The notes: generated by a model not told the origin, from the sequence alone. Shown: positions 45,220 to 56,559, counted from the first letter of the stretch. The stretch is DNA of 64,000 nt from Schistocerca nitens (GCF_023898315.1 NC_064619.1:502730594-502794593); one strand, 5' to 3'. A program made the numbers and translations.

Positions 45220-45570
45220 ACTACAGCATTCCTTTCATAACATTCGACTATTATAAATGTAGTCTGGTTTCCGAACAAATTGTGAATAAAGCTACAGAGA
45301 TTAGCGGTCAGTGCTCGCATATGCAGAGAGATTCAAGAAGCTGTGGGCAGGCAGAAGGAGCTGATAGAGGAGTTGAAATACAACCACTTTCTAATAGAAA
45401 AGTGCCCCCTCGGGAGTAATCGTACCCCGTGAAAGCTTTGGAATATCAGGAGCAACACTGACAAGCAATGCACAAGCACATTAAATTCTGCAAAGGTAAT
45501 TTACTGTCAGCTCAGCAGTGTTGTTTATTGCAGCACATGTTCAAGTCGCTACCACAACACTGAATACAGG
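45220..45570. other. No gene recognised
   Basis: Short unannotated stretch between a LINE fragment and the Tc1 copy; nothing could be identified. Confidence 0.4.
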
Positions 45571-45577
45571 CAAAATA

Positions 45578-46999
45578 CACTCCTGGAAATGGAAAAAAGA
45601 ACACATTGACACCGGTGTGTCAGACCCACCATACTTGCTCCGGACACTGCGAGAGGGCTGTACAAGCAACGATCACACGCACGGCACAGCGGACACACCA
45701 GGAACCGCGGTGTTGGCCGTCGAATGGCGCTAGCTGCGCAGCATTTGTGCACCGCCGCCGTCAGTGTCAGCCAGTTTGCCGTGGCATACGGAGCTCCATC
45801 GCAGTCTTTAACACTGGTAGCATGCCGCGACAGCGTGGACGTAAACCGTATGTGCAGTTGACGGACTTTGAGCGAGGGCGTATAGTGGGCATGCGGGAGG
45901 CCGGGTGGACGTACCGCCGAATTGCTCAACACGTGGGGCGTGAGGTCTCCACAGTACATCGATGTTGTCGCCAGTGGTCGGCGGAAGGTGCACGTGCCCG
46001 TCGACCTGGGACTGGACCGCAGCGACGCACGGATGCACGCCAAGACCGTAGGATCCTACGCAGTGCCGTAGGGGACCGCACCGCCACTTCCCAGCAAATT
46101 AGGGACACTGTTGCTCCTGGGGTATCGGCGAGGACCATTCGCAACCGTCTCCATGAAGCTGGGCTACGGTCCCGCACACCGTTAGGCCGTCTTCCGCTCA
46201 CGCCCCAACATCGTGCAGCCCGCCTCCAGTGGTGTCGCGACAGGCGTGAATGGAGGGACGAATGGAGACGTGTCGTTTTCAGCGATGAGAGTCGCTTCTG
46301 CCTTGGTGCCAATGATGGTCGTATGCGTGTTTGGCGCCGTGCAGGTGAGCGCCACAATCAGGACTGCATACGACCGAGGCACACAGGGCCAACACCCGGC
46401 ATCATGGTGAGGGGAGCGATCTCCTACACTGGCCGTACACCACTGGTGATCGTCGAGGGGACACTGAATAGTGCACGGTACATCCAAATCGTCATCGAAC
46501 CCATCGTTCTACCATTCCTAGACCGGCAAGGGAACTTGCTGTTCCAACAGGACAATGCACGTCCGCATGTATCCCGTGCCATCCAACGTGCTCTAGAAGG
46601 TGTAAGTCAACTACCCTGGCCAGCAAGATCTCCGGATCTGTGCCCCATTGAGCATGTTTGGGACTGGATGAAGCGTCGTCTCACGCGGTCTGCACGTCCA
46701 GCACGAACGCTGGTCCAACTGAGGCGCCAGGTGGAAATGGCATGGCAAGCCGTTCCACAGGACTACATCCAGCATCTCTACGATCGTCTCCATGGGAGAA
46801 TAGCAGCCTGCATTGCTGCGAAAGGTGGATATACACTGTACTAGTGCCGACATTGTGCATGCTCTGTTGCCTGTGTCTATGTGCCTGTGGTTCTGTCAGT
46901 GTGATCATGTGATGTATCTGACCCCAGGAATGTGTCAATAAAGTTTCCCCTTCCTGGGACAATGAATTCACGGTGTTCTTATTTCAATTTCCAGGAGTG
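45578..46999 (+). mobile_element. Tc1-like DD32E transposon, copy A, full length
   Basis: A 1422-bp element between TA at 45576-45577 and 47000-47001. The 27-bp TIRs start CACTCCTGGAAAT and match at 25 positions. A second copy of identical length is at 61592-63013, with about 16 differences by eye (about 99% identity). A polyadenylation-type AATAAA lies at 46938-46943. Confidence 0.95.
45822..46844 (+). CDS. Tc1-like transposase, 340 aa, ORF intact
   Basis: A cut-and-paste transposase acting on its own TIRs in the nucleus. The ATG at 45822 opens MPRQRGRKPYVQLTDFERG. A helix-turn-helix follows at about residues 20-50 (GWTYRRIAQHVGREVSTVHR), then a basic linker and the DDE catalytic core: D155 (FSDES), D244 (QQDNARPH) and E277 (PIEHVWD). 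Only 32 residues separate D244 and E277, against 34 in typical Tc1 transposases. Two substitutions relative to copy B fall at otherwise conserved sites, Arg at 197 (GIMVRGA instead of GIMVWGA) and Cys at 274, so activity is doubtful although the frame is open. Upstream open codons lack an ATG and are 5' UTR. Confidence 0.9.
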   Translation: MPRQRGRKPYVQLTDFERGRIVGMREAGWTYRRIAQHVGREVSTVHRCCRQWSAEGARARRPGTGPQRRTDARQDRRILRSAVGDRTATSQQIRDTVAPGVSARTIRNRLHEAGLRSRTPLGRLPLTPQHRAARLQWCRDRREWRDEWRRVVFSDESRFCLGANDGRMRVWRRAGERHNQDCIRPRHTGPTPGIMVRGAISYTGRTPLVIVEGTLNSARYIQIVIEPIVLPFLDRQGNLLFQQDNARPHVSRAIQRALEGVSQLPWPARSPDLCPIEHVWDWMKRRLTRSARPARTLVQLRRQVEMAWQAVPQDYIQHLYDRLHGRIAACIAAKGGYTLY

Positions 47000-47001
47000 T
47001 A

Positions 47002-47770
47002 TATTCTCAGAAAACTTTTGTGCACTGTACCAAGAACATCAGGCATTGCACGAAACTCATCATACACTCTGCGTATCCTCGTGGAAAGCGTTCTTCGTTG
47101 GGCATTTGTGTCACATTCAAGAAACTTTAATGTGCCGCCTCCCCCAAAGAAGTATAATGATAATAAATAAAAAAGAGGCGTCAGGTCAGGGGATGGAGGT
47201 GCCCATGCAACTGTACCTCACTTTCCAATCCACTGCTGGGGATACGTACGGACCCAGAAACTGATACACATGACCGAAACTGCATGACAATAGACGAAAC
47301 GTGCATAAAGGACAAGCGGTTGCATGCACACAAGAAAAGTACATTATCTTTTCTGAACTTAACGGCGCGTGTGCATTAATTGTCCTTGTCGTTCCAGATA
47401 TTCCATTCCATGATTCATTGCTTCAGGATTACTTGCAGTTCCGTAAGTTCCTGTTCCGAAGTTTCATTCTGACCCCTCTGTCAGATCCTTTAATTTATGT
47501 GCAACGTTTTGAATCACCCTGTATTGGTTATTGTCTAAACCTATTTCGACAGTTATTTCATTCGGAATATCACATAACTATCACTTCTCGTACGATGGCT
47601 GCATCAGACTGTAGTGTGACCGTACATATCTTCACGTTTCCTACTGAGGAACACTTATAGGATACATGAATACATTTATGCTCGCACTGCATTCTGACGC
47701 AGCCATTGACTAAAAAGTTATATAGGCTACTGAGACTGATATTACTGTCGGAACTGGTTTATCAAATAAA
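47002..47770. other. Decayed repeat, unclassified
   Basis: It contains an ACCCTGTATTGG-type end near 47516 that resembles the end of the neighbouring element (ACAGGGTGAT). Possibly an older relative of 47776-49361, but no coding block was recognised. Confidence 0.35.
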
Positions 47771-47775
47771 AAAAA

Positions 47776-49361
47776 TACAGGGTGATCTTGTGATGATATT
47801 ACTAACTTTCAGAAGTATGGGACTCTCGCCCTTGAACGGCCGAGTCGAAAGGTATAGGCGAAAATCTACTCACGTTCCGCCTCGGCTTCGCGCAGTGCTT
47901 CCGAATCCTGATCGTGACGTACAGAGTTCACGCCGAATGCTTCCCAAAACCCTCAGATAAGTTCCTTTTTTGATGGACTACTAAGGCATGCATAACTTGA
48001 CGTCAGAGAGACCGAAGATTCAAACTCAATGGTACATTAAAAATCGTTTCCATTTAAATGTACAACTACATTTGCAACAGTTGTTCAAAATGGCGTCCCC
48101 AATTCCAGTGCTGGCATACCATAGTCGCACAAATGTGACCCTTATAATATTCCCAGTGTCGTCAGTGTCGCGGGCAGGGAGAATTCTTGACAGGAGAGAT
48201 TCGTCTCATACACAAGCCTTTTCAATTCCCACCACAAGTAGGGATCAAGTGGCGTGAGATCAGTTGAACGTGCTGGCCACGAAGGAGAACCTTCTCTACC
48301 AATCCACTTTCCTGGGAATGTTTAATCCAGGTGTTCACCAACCATCAGCCCAAATTGGAGCTCCATCAAGATGGATCCACACCCATTGACGAATAACAAG
48401 TCGTACATCTTCCAGGAACCTTGGTAGTATGTCTCTGATAAAACGTAATCATTGACTACCCCTGCCCACGCGTAGATGGATAATTAGTGTTGACAGCCCG
48501 TCACAACTCTAGCATGGGGATTCTCATCGGTCCAAACATGACTAATGTGCCTGTTTACAATTCCGTCTCTGGAGAAACACGCTTTACCGGTGAAACGTAC
48601 CAGTGAATAAGCAGGAAAGTGAGGATCGACTATAAGGTTCTGCACAAACAGTTGGCTGAACACGGCACGAGATCTGAAAGGAGCAGGAGTCAAGGCGTAC
48701 ACTTTCTGTGTATGGTACATGTGTAGCTATATTTTTCTAAATACCCGCCTCGCAGTACCACGTGTTACATTCATTTTACGTGCAACTCTTTGAGTGCTGA
48801 TAGTCGGGGTCTCACTGACTCGAGAAAACAGTGCATCTAAGTCGGGAGCCCGTGTAGTTCGTCGTCCTCCTCCTTTCAGTACTGGTACCAACTGCCCTGT
48901 TTCGCTTAATCTTTGGAAGTGTCTTGGAAACAAGTTATCAGTAGGATGCCTTTTATGCGGATATTTCTTCCGGTACAAACTTTCCACTTCTTTACTTCTT
49001 CCATTTGTTTGCCCATTCAAGAAAATCGTACCTGCATGATCCACCACAGAGTACAACTTCATCTGGTTAGAGCTGATCGAAGTTAGTACTTCAACTTGTA
49101 ATCAAAGACTGCTGTCTATTACAGTGCGGATACTGTACACCAGGATTTCTCATGTCGGTAGAAAGTGCACCATCTTCATTGGGTTAGTTATTATCTCAAC
49201 CACTACACCTTAGTGGTCGTCAGGATTGCCTACCCCACAGTCTTAGCAACAGAAAAGTATTTCGCTTTCAGAGGTATCACTTATGACTTTCGACTCGGTC
49301 TCATTTACCCTTCTCCATCATCGCTGGAACTTCGTAACGTCATAATGGAATCACCCTCTGT
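47776..49361 (-). mobile_element. Mariner-related transposon with DUF4817-type HTH, antisense, decayed
   Basis: The ends ACAGGGTGAT (left) and the mirror AGAGGGTGAT (right) share an ATGA and TTAC pattern further in. On the minus strand, 49062-48727 encodes RHFQRLSETGQLVP, RRTTRAPDLDALFSRVSE and TQRVARKMNVTRGTARRVFR, the HTH region of this family. Then 48720-48484 encodes KACFSRDGIVNRHISHVWTD and ENPHARV (first Asp). HLDGAPI near 48370 is the second Asp region. Frameshifts separate the blocks. Confidence 0.75.
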
Positions 49362-49439
49362 GTGAACATTGACTTGTGACCTCTGTATTCAAATTTAGTG
49401 TGTCCGCCGAAGTTCTGTGTCAATAACATGAGAAATAAT

Positions 49440-49968
49440 TTTGGACTGACTGCTGTACGACAGATTCGGCCCTCTCAACGTAGAGTGGAGCGACACCCAC
49501 GTCGTCGCCTCCGGCCCCGAGCATCCCTGTGCCGGTCGGCGCCGTTAAGCGAATCATCGGCGCGCGCCCACCGCTTCCAGCTGCCGGCGCCACTCTGCTA
49601 CCGGGTGAACGAGGCGCTGCACCGTAAGAGGCGTTCCACGAATGGCGGCCCTCCTCTACTCAGACTAATGACTCTCACCGGAATTGCACCGCTGCCCTAT
49701 CGCAATTAGTTCAGTGTACACAGCTGCATTCGCTGGAGCTGCGCGGGCCAGCGACCGTCGGCGCCGGGCGCCGCCGTGTCCGTCGACGTGTTGGTCACGA
49801 GCGCCAATACGAGTTTCCAGTGCGCACTCGGACCGCTACGTGCAGTCATCACGGCTGGTACTTCGGTTTATGGCTGCGGTGCGTATGTACGCAAACGCGG
49901 AGAGGAGCATAAACGGATCGTACGGAAGACATTTAACGCGCCCGCGGAAAAATTTAGAGCGCTTTGAG
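49440..49968 (+). promoter_or_regulatory. CpG-rich stretch with initiator-like motif and splice-donor-like end
   Basis: High G+C and CpG from about 49480 to 49960. An arthropod initiator-like TCAGT lies at 49711-49715, and the stretch ends at a consensus splice donor GAG|GTAATAC (GT at 49969-49970), after which the base composition returns to AT-rich. This is what a CpG-island promoter with a non-coding first exon of about 255 bp would look like on the plus strand. There is no convincing ATG-initiated coding frame. Chance or a GC-rich repeat remain possible. Confidence 0.35.
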
Positions 49969-49974
49969 GTAATA

Positions 49975-51260
49975 CACAGTAATAGAGACCGAGTAAACTC
50001 CCATGTGTCTTTTTTCTGTTTCGGTCAAACTTGTTTTTACTGATTTGTTACCCACCTACATCTTTTTCAAACACTGCGCTAATATCTACATACACAGCTA
50101 CTACACCACTAATTATCGAAAATTTATGATCTATCTGGGTCGATTTCTCGGTCACTGATGTCTCGATTACCTGTCCTCAATCCATAACTGCAATGAGGCT
50201 TCTCATTCGTCCAGAACCTTAGCTATTCCTCTGGGGATTGATCAGTTGAATCTGTCATCAGTGGTGGAAATGACGCTTCAGCTGGCCCTTTCAGCAGCCA
50301 CTCTGTAGGGTCGAAAGCTGAGTTCTGACTGGCTGTGGCAAAATAGGACGCCATTGCGTGAGAAATGTCTCGCGCGTTGATCGGGAGACTGTCATTCCCC
50401 GTTGCAGCAGCCACGAGCGCCTCCCCGCACTCCTAGATACCCTACTTTTGATCTGCCATACGGCTGAGCTCTTAGTGGGACGGTTTATGCAAGACAGGAA
50501 CTGTTGCCATCATTTATTTTCGCTGTCCATCTGCAGTGGTTCTCGCTTGAAACTACGCAGAGACGCCCACCTGGTCCCGATTGCAGAGCAGCCGTTTCAG
50601 CTGGCCTGAGCAATGAAGAATGGATGGTTCAGTGGCGTAATGGTTCATTTGGGTAATAGTGATCCACCAATTCCTGGACGCTGTCACGGTATTCAACACA
50701 CCAAGTTGGCTGTAAAGCGTCGAGTCTGCCCTAGAAAACATCGATCACGGCGGCGTTCTTTTGGGCACCAATCTGTCTGGCAAGTGACTCCAGATCGGAA
50801 TCACTTGAGGATAATTCATCCATCAGTTCCCATTGCACACTGTATGAGAAAGATCCAATGCTTACCAAGAGATCGATAGCAGTGAATTATCCTGTTGCAC
50901 TGCTAAAGTGTGTGCTCCGTGCCTTGCTTTACAAACACACATGTGACGACATGAGAAGGCTCTATCGCTGGGGCAGATAACTGTAGAGCCCCAAAGCATA
51001 CTGTACCCGCTAATATCGCGACCATGAAGGGGTGGGCGATCTGGCTAGGGACGTCGCGCAGTGTTCTTTTAGGCAGGTGGAGTCTATATACCGCCAACGA
51101 ATATACACATGCACCGATAAAAAGACTGCTAGTAGCCTGGAGTTTTCAGTCGTAGACATTGTTTGAAAAAACAGTCACTTCCCCACAAAGGTCATCCTTG
51201 CGGTGGACAATGTATCCATCCAGCTCAGGAGAGTCAGAAATTTTGAAATATGTCTCCTGA
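49975..51260. other. No gene recognised
   Basis: Moderate base composition with several 60-90 codon frames on both strands; none has a recognisable domain. If 49440-49968 is a promoter, this would be intron. Confidence 0.4.
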
Positions 51261-51265
51261 AGGTA

Positions 51266-51983
51266 CGAGGGCGGTTCAGAAAGTAACCTCCGATTGGTCA
51301 CAGTGCGGGTTGTGGGGGGAGTAGCGACTCCATCTGTGCGTTCACGCACTCAACAGGTCAGTCGGAATCAAGCCGTGGTCGAGTGAACGTCGTACCTGCG
51401 CTAGTTTAGTTTTTGTGGCAGTTTGAAATGTGTGCTGCAATAGAAAACCCCGCCAAATGTGAAGTGCGTGCTGTCATAAGGTTTTTTACAGCCAAAGGAT
51501 ATTCTGCAGCAGCTATTCATCGTGAGCTTTGTGCCGTGTACGGACCAAGAGTTATGAGTGAAGGAGTTGTCCGTGAATGGGTACGTTTATTTAAAAGTGG
51601 ACGAGAAAACGTTCATGATGAAGAGAGGAGTGGTAGACCATCATTGGTGACTGACGAACTCGTTCAGACAGTTGATGCAAAAGTTCGTGAAAATCGACGT
51701 TTCTCAATGTCAGAGTTGTCTACTGGTTTTCCACAGATTTCTAAGACTCTCTTGTACGAGATAGTGACAGCAAGATTGGGTTACCAGGCACAAGCGGGTG
51801 ATTTTTATGCAGAAGGAATTTCAAAGCTTGTGAAGAGATACGATAAGTGCCTCAATCGCTATGGAGACTATGTAAAAAAATAGTGCAAAGATATAGTTGT
51901 AAGATGTATATATTAAAATATTTTTATTTAACTTGGTGTATTTTTTTAAAATCAACCGGAGGTTACTTTCTGAACGGCCCTCG
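51266..51983 (+). mobile_element. Internally deleted mariner element (718 bp)
   Basis: TIRs CGAGGGCGGTTCAGAAAGTA (left) and the mirror of CGAGGGCCGTTCAGAAAGTA (right), between TA at 51264-51265 and 51984-51985. It keeps both ends, the 5' UTR and a short fused ORF; about 0.6 kb of catalytic coding sequence is missing relative to a usual mariner of about 1.3 kb. Confidence 0.9.
51428..51883 (+). CDS. Mariner DNA-binding domain ORF without catalytic domain, 151 aa
   Basis: The ATG at 51428 opens MCAAIENPAKCEVRAVIRFF. Residues about 8-115 are the two helix-turn-helix modules of a mariner transposase (YSAAAIHRELCAVYGP, REWVRLFKSGR, HDEERSGRPS, KVRENRRFSMSELSTGFP, LYEIVTARLGY). At about residue 117 the sequence jumps to the extreme C-terminus (AGDFYAEGISKLVKRYDKCL, NRYGDYVKK). 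The catalytic D,D34D core is deleted in frame, with no stop. The product, if made, could bind the TIRs but not cut them. Whether it is expressed is unknown. Confidence 0.85.
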   Translation: MCAAIENPAKCEVRAVIRFFTAKGYSAAAIHRELCAVYGPRVMSEGVVREWVRLFKSGRENVHDEERSGRPSLVTDELVQTVDAKVRENRRFSMSELSTGFPQISKTLLYEIVTARLGYQAQAGDFYAEGISKLVKRYDKCLNRYGDYVKK

Positions 51984-52129
51984 TATATATACACATTGCA
52001 ATAACCCGAGCTAATATCGTAGTTCCTGCACAGGTGTTTTGAAGTCATTCAACTTCCACTGATGTATGGAAGCCATTTTAAAAGTGAGCCTCCTTTCCCC
52101 TATTTTCCTTCCTGTCGTTCCTCCGTAGA

Positions 52130-53540
52130 GAGGAGACTGCAGCGCTGTGTGTGTGGGTGGGGTGGGGGGAGGATGGGGAAGGGGACTGGATAACGTGTTA
52201 CTCGACGGACTTGACGGCTCCCTCAGACGTCGACTTCCATATCATCGACGGTACTGTCGTCGTTTGGTTCATCAGTCATGACTAAGGACGCATGGTCTGA
52301 TAGCTTCGAAACTGGTCTTTTAGCCTGGTGGATTGCGTCCATAGCTTGGTTTTTGGGGGCGGTGGCAAGGAAGTTTTAACAGAAATATTTCGTCGGATCT
52401 CTTCTTGTGTCTGTGTTTGGGTATGGTATCATTTCTGACATTAGGATCAATAAGCACCATTGGTTCAATTTTAGGAAGCTTAGTTGCAGGATAGTCGGTA
52501 CTGGCTTGCAGCTACATGCACAGGCGCAGGCTGATGTGCTCTGCTCAACTGTCCAAGTGTGGGTGCCAACATTATCCTTCTGTACAGATTACTACAATGC
52601 TGAAGCAAATGATTTTACTAGCATGGGTGGCTGCGTGGTGTTAAACATTTTCCTTGCATCATAACAGAAGATGCGTTAGGTAACTTTAATGTCCTCTATT
52701 TTCTTCTCCTCTTCGAAGACAGAACATTTCTTGCTCCAACGCAGCAGGCTTGAGAGCAAGAGACGTACAGAGATGAGGCAGTAGATTGAAATTCTGGGTT
52801 GTGGATAGCGAAGTCGCATCTTCTACACGTAGCCTGACTGTTACAGCTCATGGTGGTGCGACCGAAGTAGTGACGCTTTAGGCAGCATATTGGATTAGGT
52901 ACATGGAGCCCAATTTCAGTCGTAGAAAGCCTGCTGCGTCATACTCAGGCAATTTCTGCAGATTGAAAGTCAGGATAAAAGATGCTGACTCCTATTGCCT
53001 ACCATGAAATCTTTTCAACTGACTTGAGTAGGTCATTCGCCTTCTCATTCGTGTTGGAGTTCCTTGGTATCGATATCCATTATGTCCCGCACATCGTAAC
53101 ATCTTTATAATAATTAATCCAGCGTGCAACTACCTGATGACGACTTATCCGCAGGTTGTTCGGAATTTAACAGCCTTTTCACCTGGTTAGCCTCCAGTAT
53201 CTCTATCAGGAGTGTAACACTGCACAGCCTCTTCATAGATTTAAGTAGCCCTGCAAGTCCCTCATGAGCTTCATGGATGTGTTTGTGTTTGTGTTTGGAT
53301 ATGGGATCATTTCTGACATTAGGATAAATAAGCACCATTGGTTCAGTTTTAGGAAGGTTAGTTGCGGGATAGTCGGTACTGGCTTGCAGCTACATGCACA
53401 GGCGCAGTCACCGCAATACTTAACTTCTTCAAAGAAATATTCTACACGTTTAACAACAATAAATATATTACCTTCCACGTGACGTACTCCGCTTATTACT
53501 GCTTTCTCTGACATTTACGAAAGTCGTAGGGCCGGACAGC
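52130..53540 (-). mobile_element. Possible gag-like/ORF1 retroelement remnant, antisense, with internal direct repeat
   Basis: On the minus strand near 52890-52800 the codons read a Cys-rich CCLKRHYFGRTTMSCNSQAT-like segment with CRRC, resembling a zinc-knuckle of retroelement gag/ORF1 proteins. Other frames on this strand (53514-53233, 53338-53114) are open but not recognised. The assignment is tentative. Confidence 0.35.
52411..53407. repeat. Direct repeat, about 125 bp, copies 870 bp apart
   Basis: 52411-52538 and 53283-53407 are almost identical: both include CATTTCTGACATTAGGAT, AATAAGCACCATTGGTTCA, AGTCGGTACTGGCTTGCAGC and TACATGCACAGGCGCAG. The flanks differ. A recent duplication. Confidence 0.85.
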
Positions 53541-53544
53541 TCCG

Positions 53545-54165
53545 CAACGAGTTCGGGTGTTAATGTTGCTTAAGGGAGTAAAGGAAAGTGATGTAGCCTT
53601 CATGGAAGTCTAACGAACATTTAAATGTCGCAAATGTTACAGTTTCTGATTAGGCATATCTTGACTGTTTGAACTTCTTCGTGGAATGGTATTTTAAAGG
53701 CTCTCTTCTAAATCTTATGCTCGCTTTAAAGTTATTTATGACGATTAGCGTATCAGTTGCTTCATGTGGAAGGGACCTTAGTACATTAAAATTAATAAAA
53801 GATTACGATCAACAATGTGATACACGAGGATAAATAATCTTGCCGTGTTAACTATCGTAGATACAGCAACACGTAAATACTAATTTTGATGTCGTATCAA
53901 AATTTGCTGCAGTCAAAGCTAGAAAGAAATTTTAAGTGTCTGTGTCTCGCTTTAGCAAATAACTTTCTCAAGAAGGATTGTTAATGTATAGAGTATAATA
54001 CTACATGCCAATGTATAGTATACAATATATAATGTATAATGAATAATAAAGAAATGCTATTATATATTGCAGTTTGATGATTACTGTCATTAAGGCCTTT
54101 ATTTGTCTTATTTAAATTCGTAGTTGACACGTATTCAGTTCTGCCAATTTTAAGAGTTTTTATTA
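53545..54165. other. AT-rich stretch, nothing recognised
   Basis: It includes a run of TATA-rich near-repeats at 53975-54050 (AATGTATA units). No gene could be supported. Confidence 0.4.
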
Positions 54166-54173
54166 GTGGGGTG

Positions 54174-54642
54174 TGTTTTAGTTGGCAGGAGAGCCAACAC
54201 CGTGTTACTAGAGGAGGCCGAAAGGCACGCGTTTTAGCTCACGCAGGATGGCGTGAGGTCTGGAACAGGACAAGGAAATTAGAATTTAGAAAAACGGACG
54301 TAGCTGGTAGAATACTTAACTTTAATCCGTTAATGAAGAACGTCGGTCTTGACGGTACATGAATCAATATAATGGCGCCTTGCTAGGTCGTAGCAAATGA
54401 TGTAGCTGAAGGCTATGCTAAACTATCGTCTCGGCAAATGAGAGCGTGTCAGTGAACCATCGCTAGCAAAGTTGGTTGTACAACTGGGCGAGTGCTAGGA
54501 AGTCTCTCTAGACCTGCCGTGTGGCGGCGCTCGGTCTGGAATCACTGATAGTGGCGACACGCGGGTCCGACGTATACTAACGGACCGCGGCCGATTTAAA
54601 GGCTACCACCTAGCAAGTGTAGTGTCTGGCGGTGACACCACA
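54174..54642 (+). mobile_element. Solo LTR, same family as 7271-7761
   Basis: A 469-bp block beginning TGTTTTAGTTGG and ending GACACCACA, flanked by the 5-bp TSD GGGTG (54169-54173 and 54643-54647). The 3' two-thirds align closely with the copy at 7271-7761; the 5' portion is more diverged. Confidence 0.9.
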
Positions 54643-54649
54643 GGGTGAC

Positions 54650-55380
54650 ACCGACGATGTCCGGCCTCGGTGCGATCCATACTAGCTACGCCCCTGGCCC
54701 TGGTTATGTTCTGTGCTGGTTCTCGATTACCTGTCCCATGAACGGGACGACATGCACAAGATCTTCAGGAACAACACTGCGTCATTCATCAAGTAAATGG
54801 AGAGACTTCAAGCAAGAATCATAATAAGACGTGATGAGGGAATTAACTTGCCTTTTTATTGTTCTGTGTCACGATGTTGGCAACCTAAGCCGCTTACTGG
54901 AAAATCATAACATCAAATCGATCGTCCGGCGTTCGACAATATGTGGCAATTACTGAGACGAGGTAAAGATGCAACAAGTCTCAGAAAAACTGGGTTCTAC
55001 TAGATGGCTTGCGAGTGTAGCCAATCTAACTTCGGCCAATAGTACGCACTGCAGAATAATGCGGGAAGTTTCATGAGAGGTTTTATCGCCTATTTTACCC
55101 CGACAAATTCACTTTACCTGAGAATGCTCTAGAAAGTGGTCACCGGGTCAAACTTAACGAAATCTCTGTCATGGCTCACTCTCACGACGTCTGGGGCTTT
55201 GTGATTAATGAAGCCATTGAAAAAAAATCACCAATAACATCCTTAATAGAGACAGTGCAAGTCAGTTCGGCGAGGGATCCAACGATCACTAAACTGAAGC
55301 AGGTGTATTGAATTCAGAGTCAACGTATGCCTACACATGGCCGAGCTGCAAACACCAATGACGCGACAGCCGGTAGCTAG
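54650..55380. other. No gene recognised
   Basis: No reading frame or repeat could be named. It may belong to the Penelope-like element downstream. Confidence 0.35.
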
Positions 55381-55384
55381 AGAA

Positions 55385-55520
55385 TATAAGGGCGTACCAG
55401 CAGCCTATCAGTAGTCATTCCTCTTGATGATGCTCAAGGAATATTTGGAGGAAAGCTCGTGGCATTTAACAACTTGATGCGCGTCGAAGCCCGAAAACAT
55501 TTTATTAAACAGAAAGTGTT
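55385..55520 (+). repeat. Penelope-like terminal block (upstream copy) with hammerhead-like core
   Basis: It aligns with 57912-58035: both have TATAAG, a short hairpin, GAAAGCTCGTGG, ACTTGA(C/T)GC, a GAA-containing core and a TTTTATTA end. The two blocks lie 2.5 kb apart in the same orientation, like the LTR-like repeats of Penelope-like elements. Confidence 0.6.
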
Positions 55521-55994
55521 TCGCAGTGTCAAATGATGAGCCTATAAGTAATTGTTTTCCGAAAATCTGCTTACGAAGGCAAATAAGACCCTCCCCTCCT
55601 CCCTTGTTCGATGCACAGGCTATTAGCAGAAATGACTTGCGTAAATGGACTACTGTGATTGTTTTGATAACCTTGTGCAGGAGTGTATTGCATATTGAGA
55701 TGTAAGATGAAATTCACTGTTTTCTACTATTTTCGTTTCTGATCAGTGTCAAATACAGAGAATCAGAATATATAAATACTTGTCTTCATGCGCTGTTAAG
55801 AAGTCATTGAAATTTTCTTCCAGTATCTTTCATTCTGAGCACAGGGTAGCTGTAATAAAGCTTTCGCTACTTGAGCCAGTATAGATGGAAAACTATTTAC
55901 CATGTCGGTACCCAACTTTATAAAAATTATATTCAGGTGGTGTGCTGCAGGATTTGCGCTGTTAAGTGTCACGACTTGCCGTTAGAGGCTGGTA

Positions 55995-56400
55995 ATGGTA
56001 CGGCGACCTCGGGTTAAAACACGGGCAGCAGTGAGCGTTACAGTTGCAACAATCAACATGAGTCTGGACAATATGAGCAGGGCTTTACTCATAAAGCTGT
56101 TTTATCAAAACAACAGCAACAGTGCTGATGTTCTACGCGAGTATCGATGCATTAAACGAATACTCAGAGGTCCTCTTTCCGCACCGGGGTTAAAGAACAT
56201 GATTCATAAGTTCGAATTAACTGGCGATGCGAGAATTGCTCCTGGAAGAGGCCGACACCAGTTGCGCCACAAACTGTTGAAGGGATTCCTGTTGCCATGG
56301 CTAAGAATACTGGGCCCAATGTGCGATCTTCAAGCAGTGTACGAGCTGTGTGTCAAAAGTTGAACAGTTCGTGGTCTACCGTTCCAGACGTAGGGTAGCA
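55995..56400 (+). pseudogene. Mariner-related transposase N-terminal fragment (DUF4817-type HTH)
   Basis: The frame from 55995 contains LIKLFYQNNSNSADVLREYR, LRGPLSAPGLKNMIHKFELT and APGRGRHQ, the N-terminal HTH region seen in insect mariner-related proteins. The natural start is probably the Met at residue 22. The frame stops at 56363; the following WSTV-like codons continue in another frame. The catalytic domain is absent. It lies between the two Penelope terminal blocks and is probably a separate insertion. Confidence 0.6.
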
Positions 56401-56559
56401 GTAAGGTGATCTTTGCGCCACTGCAGACTGTCGCGGATGCAGATGGTCGTCACGTTGATAAATGTTTGTAACCTGTAACGTAAATATAGTGCGCTATTAC
56501 CAAATGTTAACTTCTCACGTGAAAATTAAAATGGGTTTCTGTCAATGATTTATTCGTTA

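Noticed and set aside
45549-46043. 164-codon minus-strand open frame
   Set aside because: It lies opposite the Tc1 transposase gene and recurs at 61587-62057 only because the element does; it is a shadow of the GC-rich coding strand.
49776-49967. 63-codon frame ending just before the splice-donor-like site
   Set aside because: It begins at GTG, not ATG, and no domain is recognised; it was kept only as part of a possible non-coding exon.
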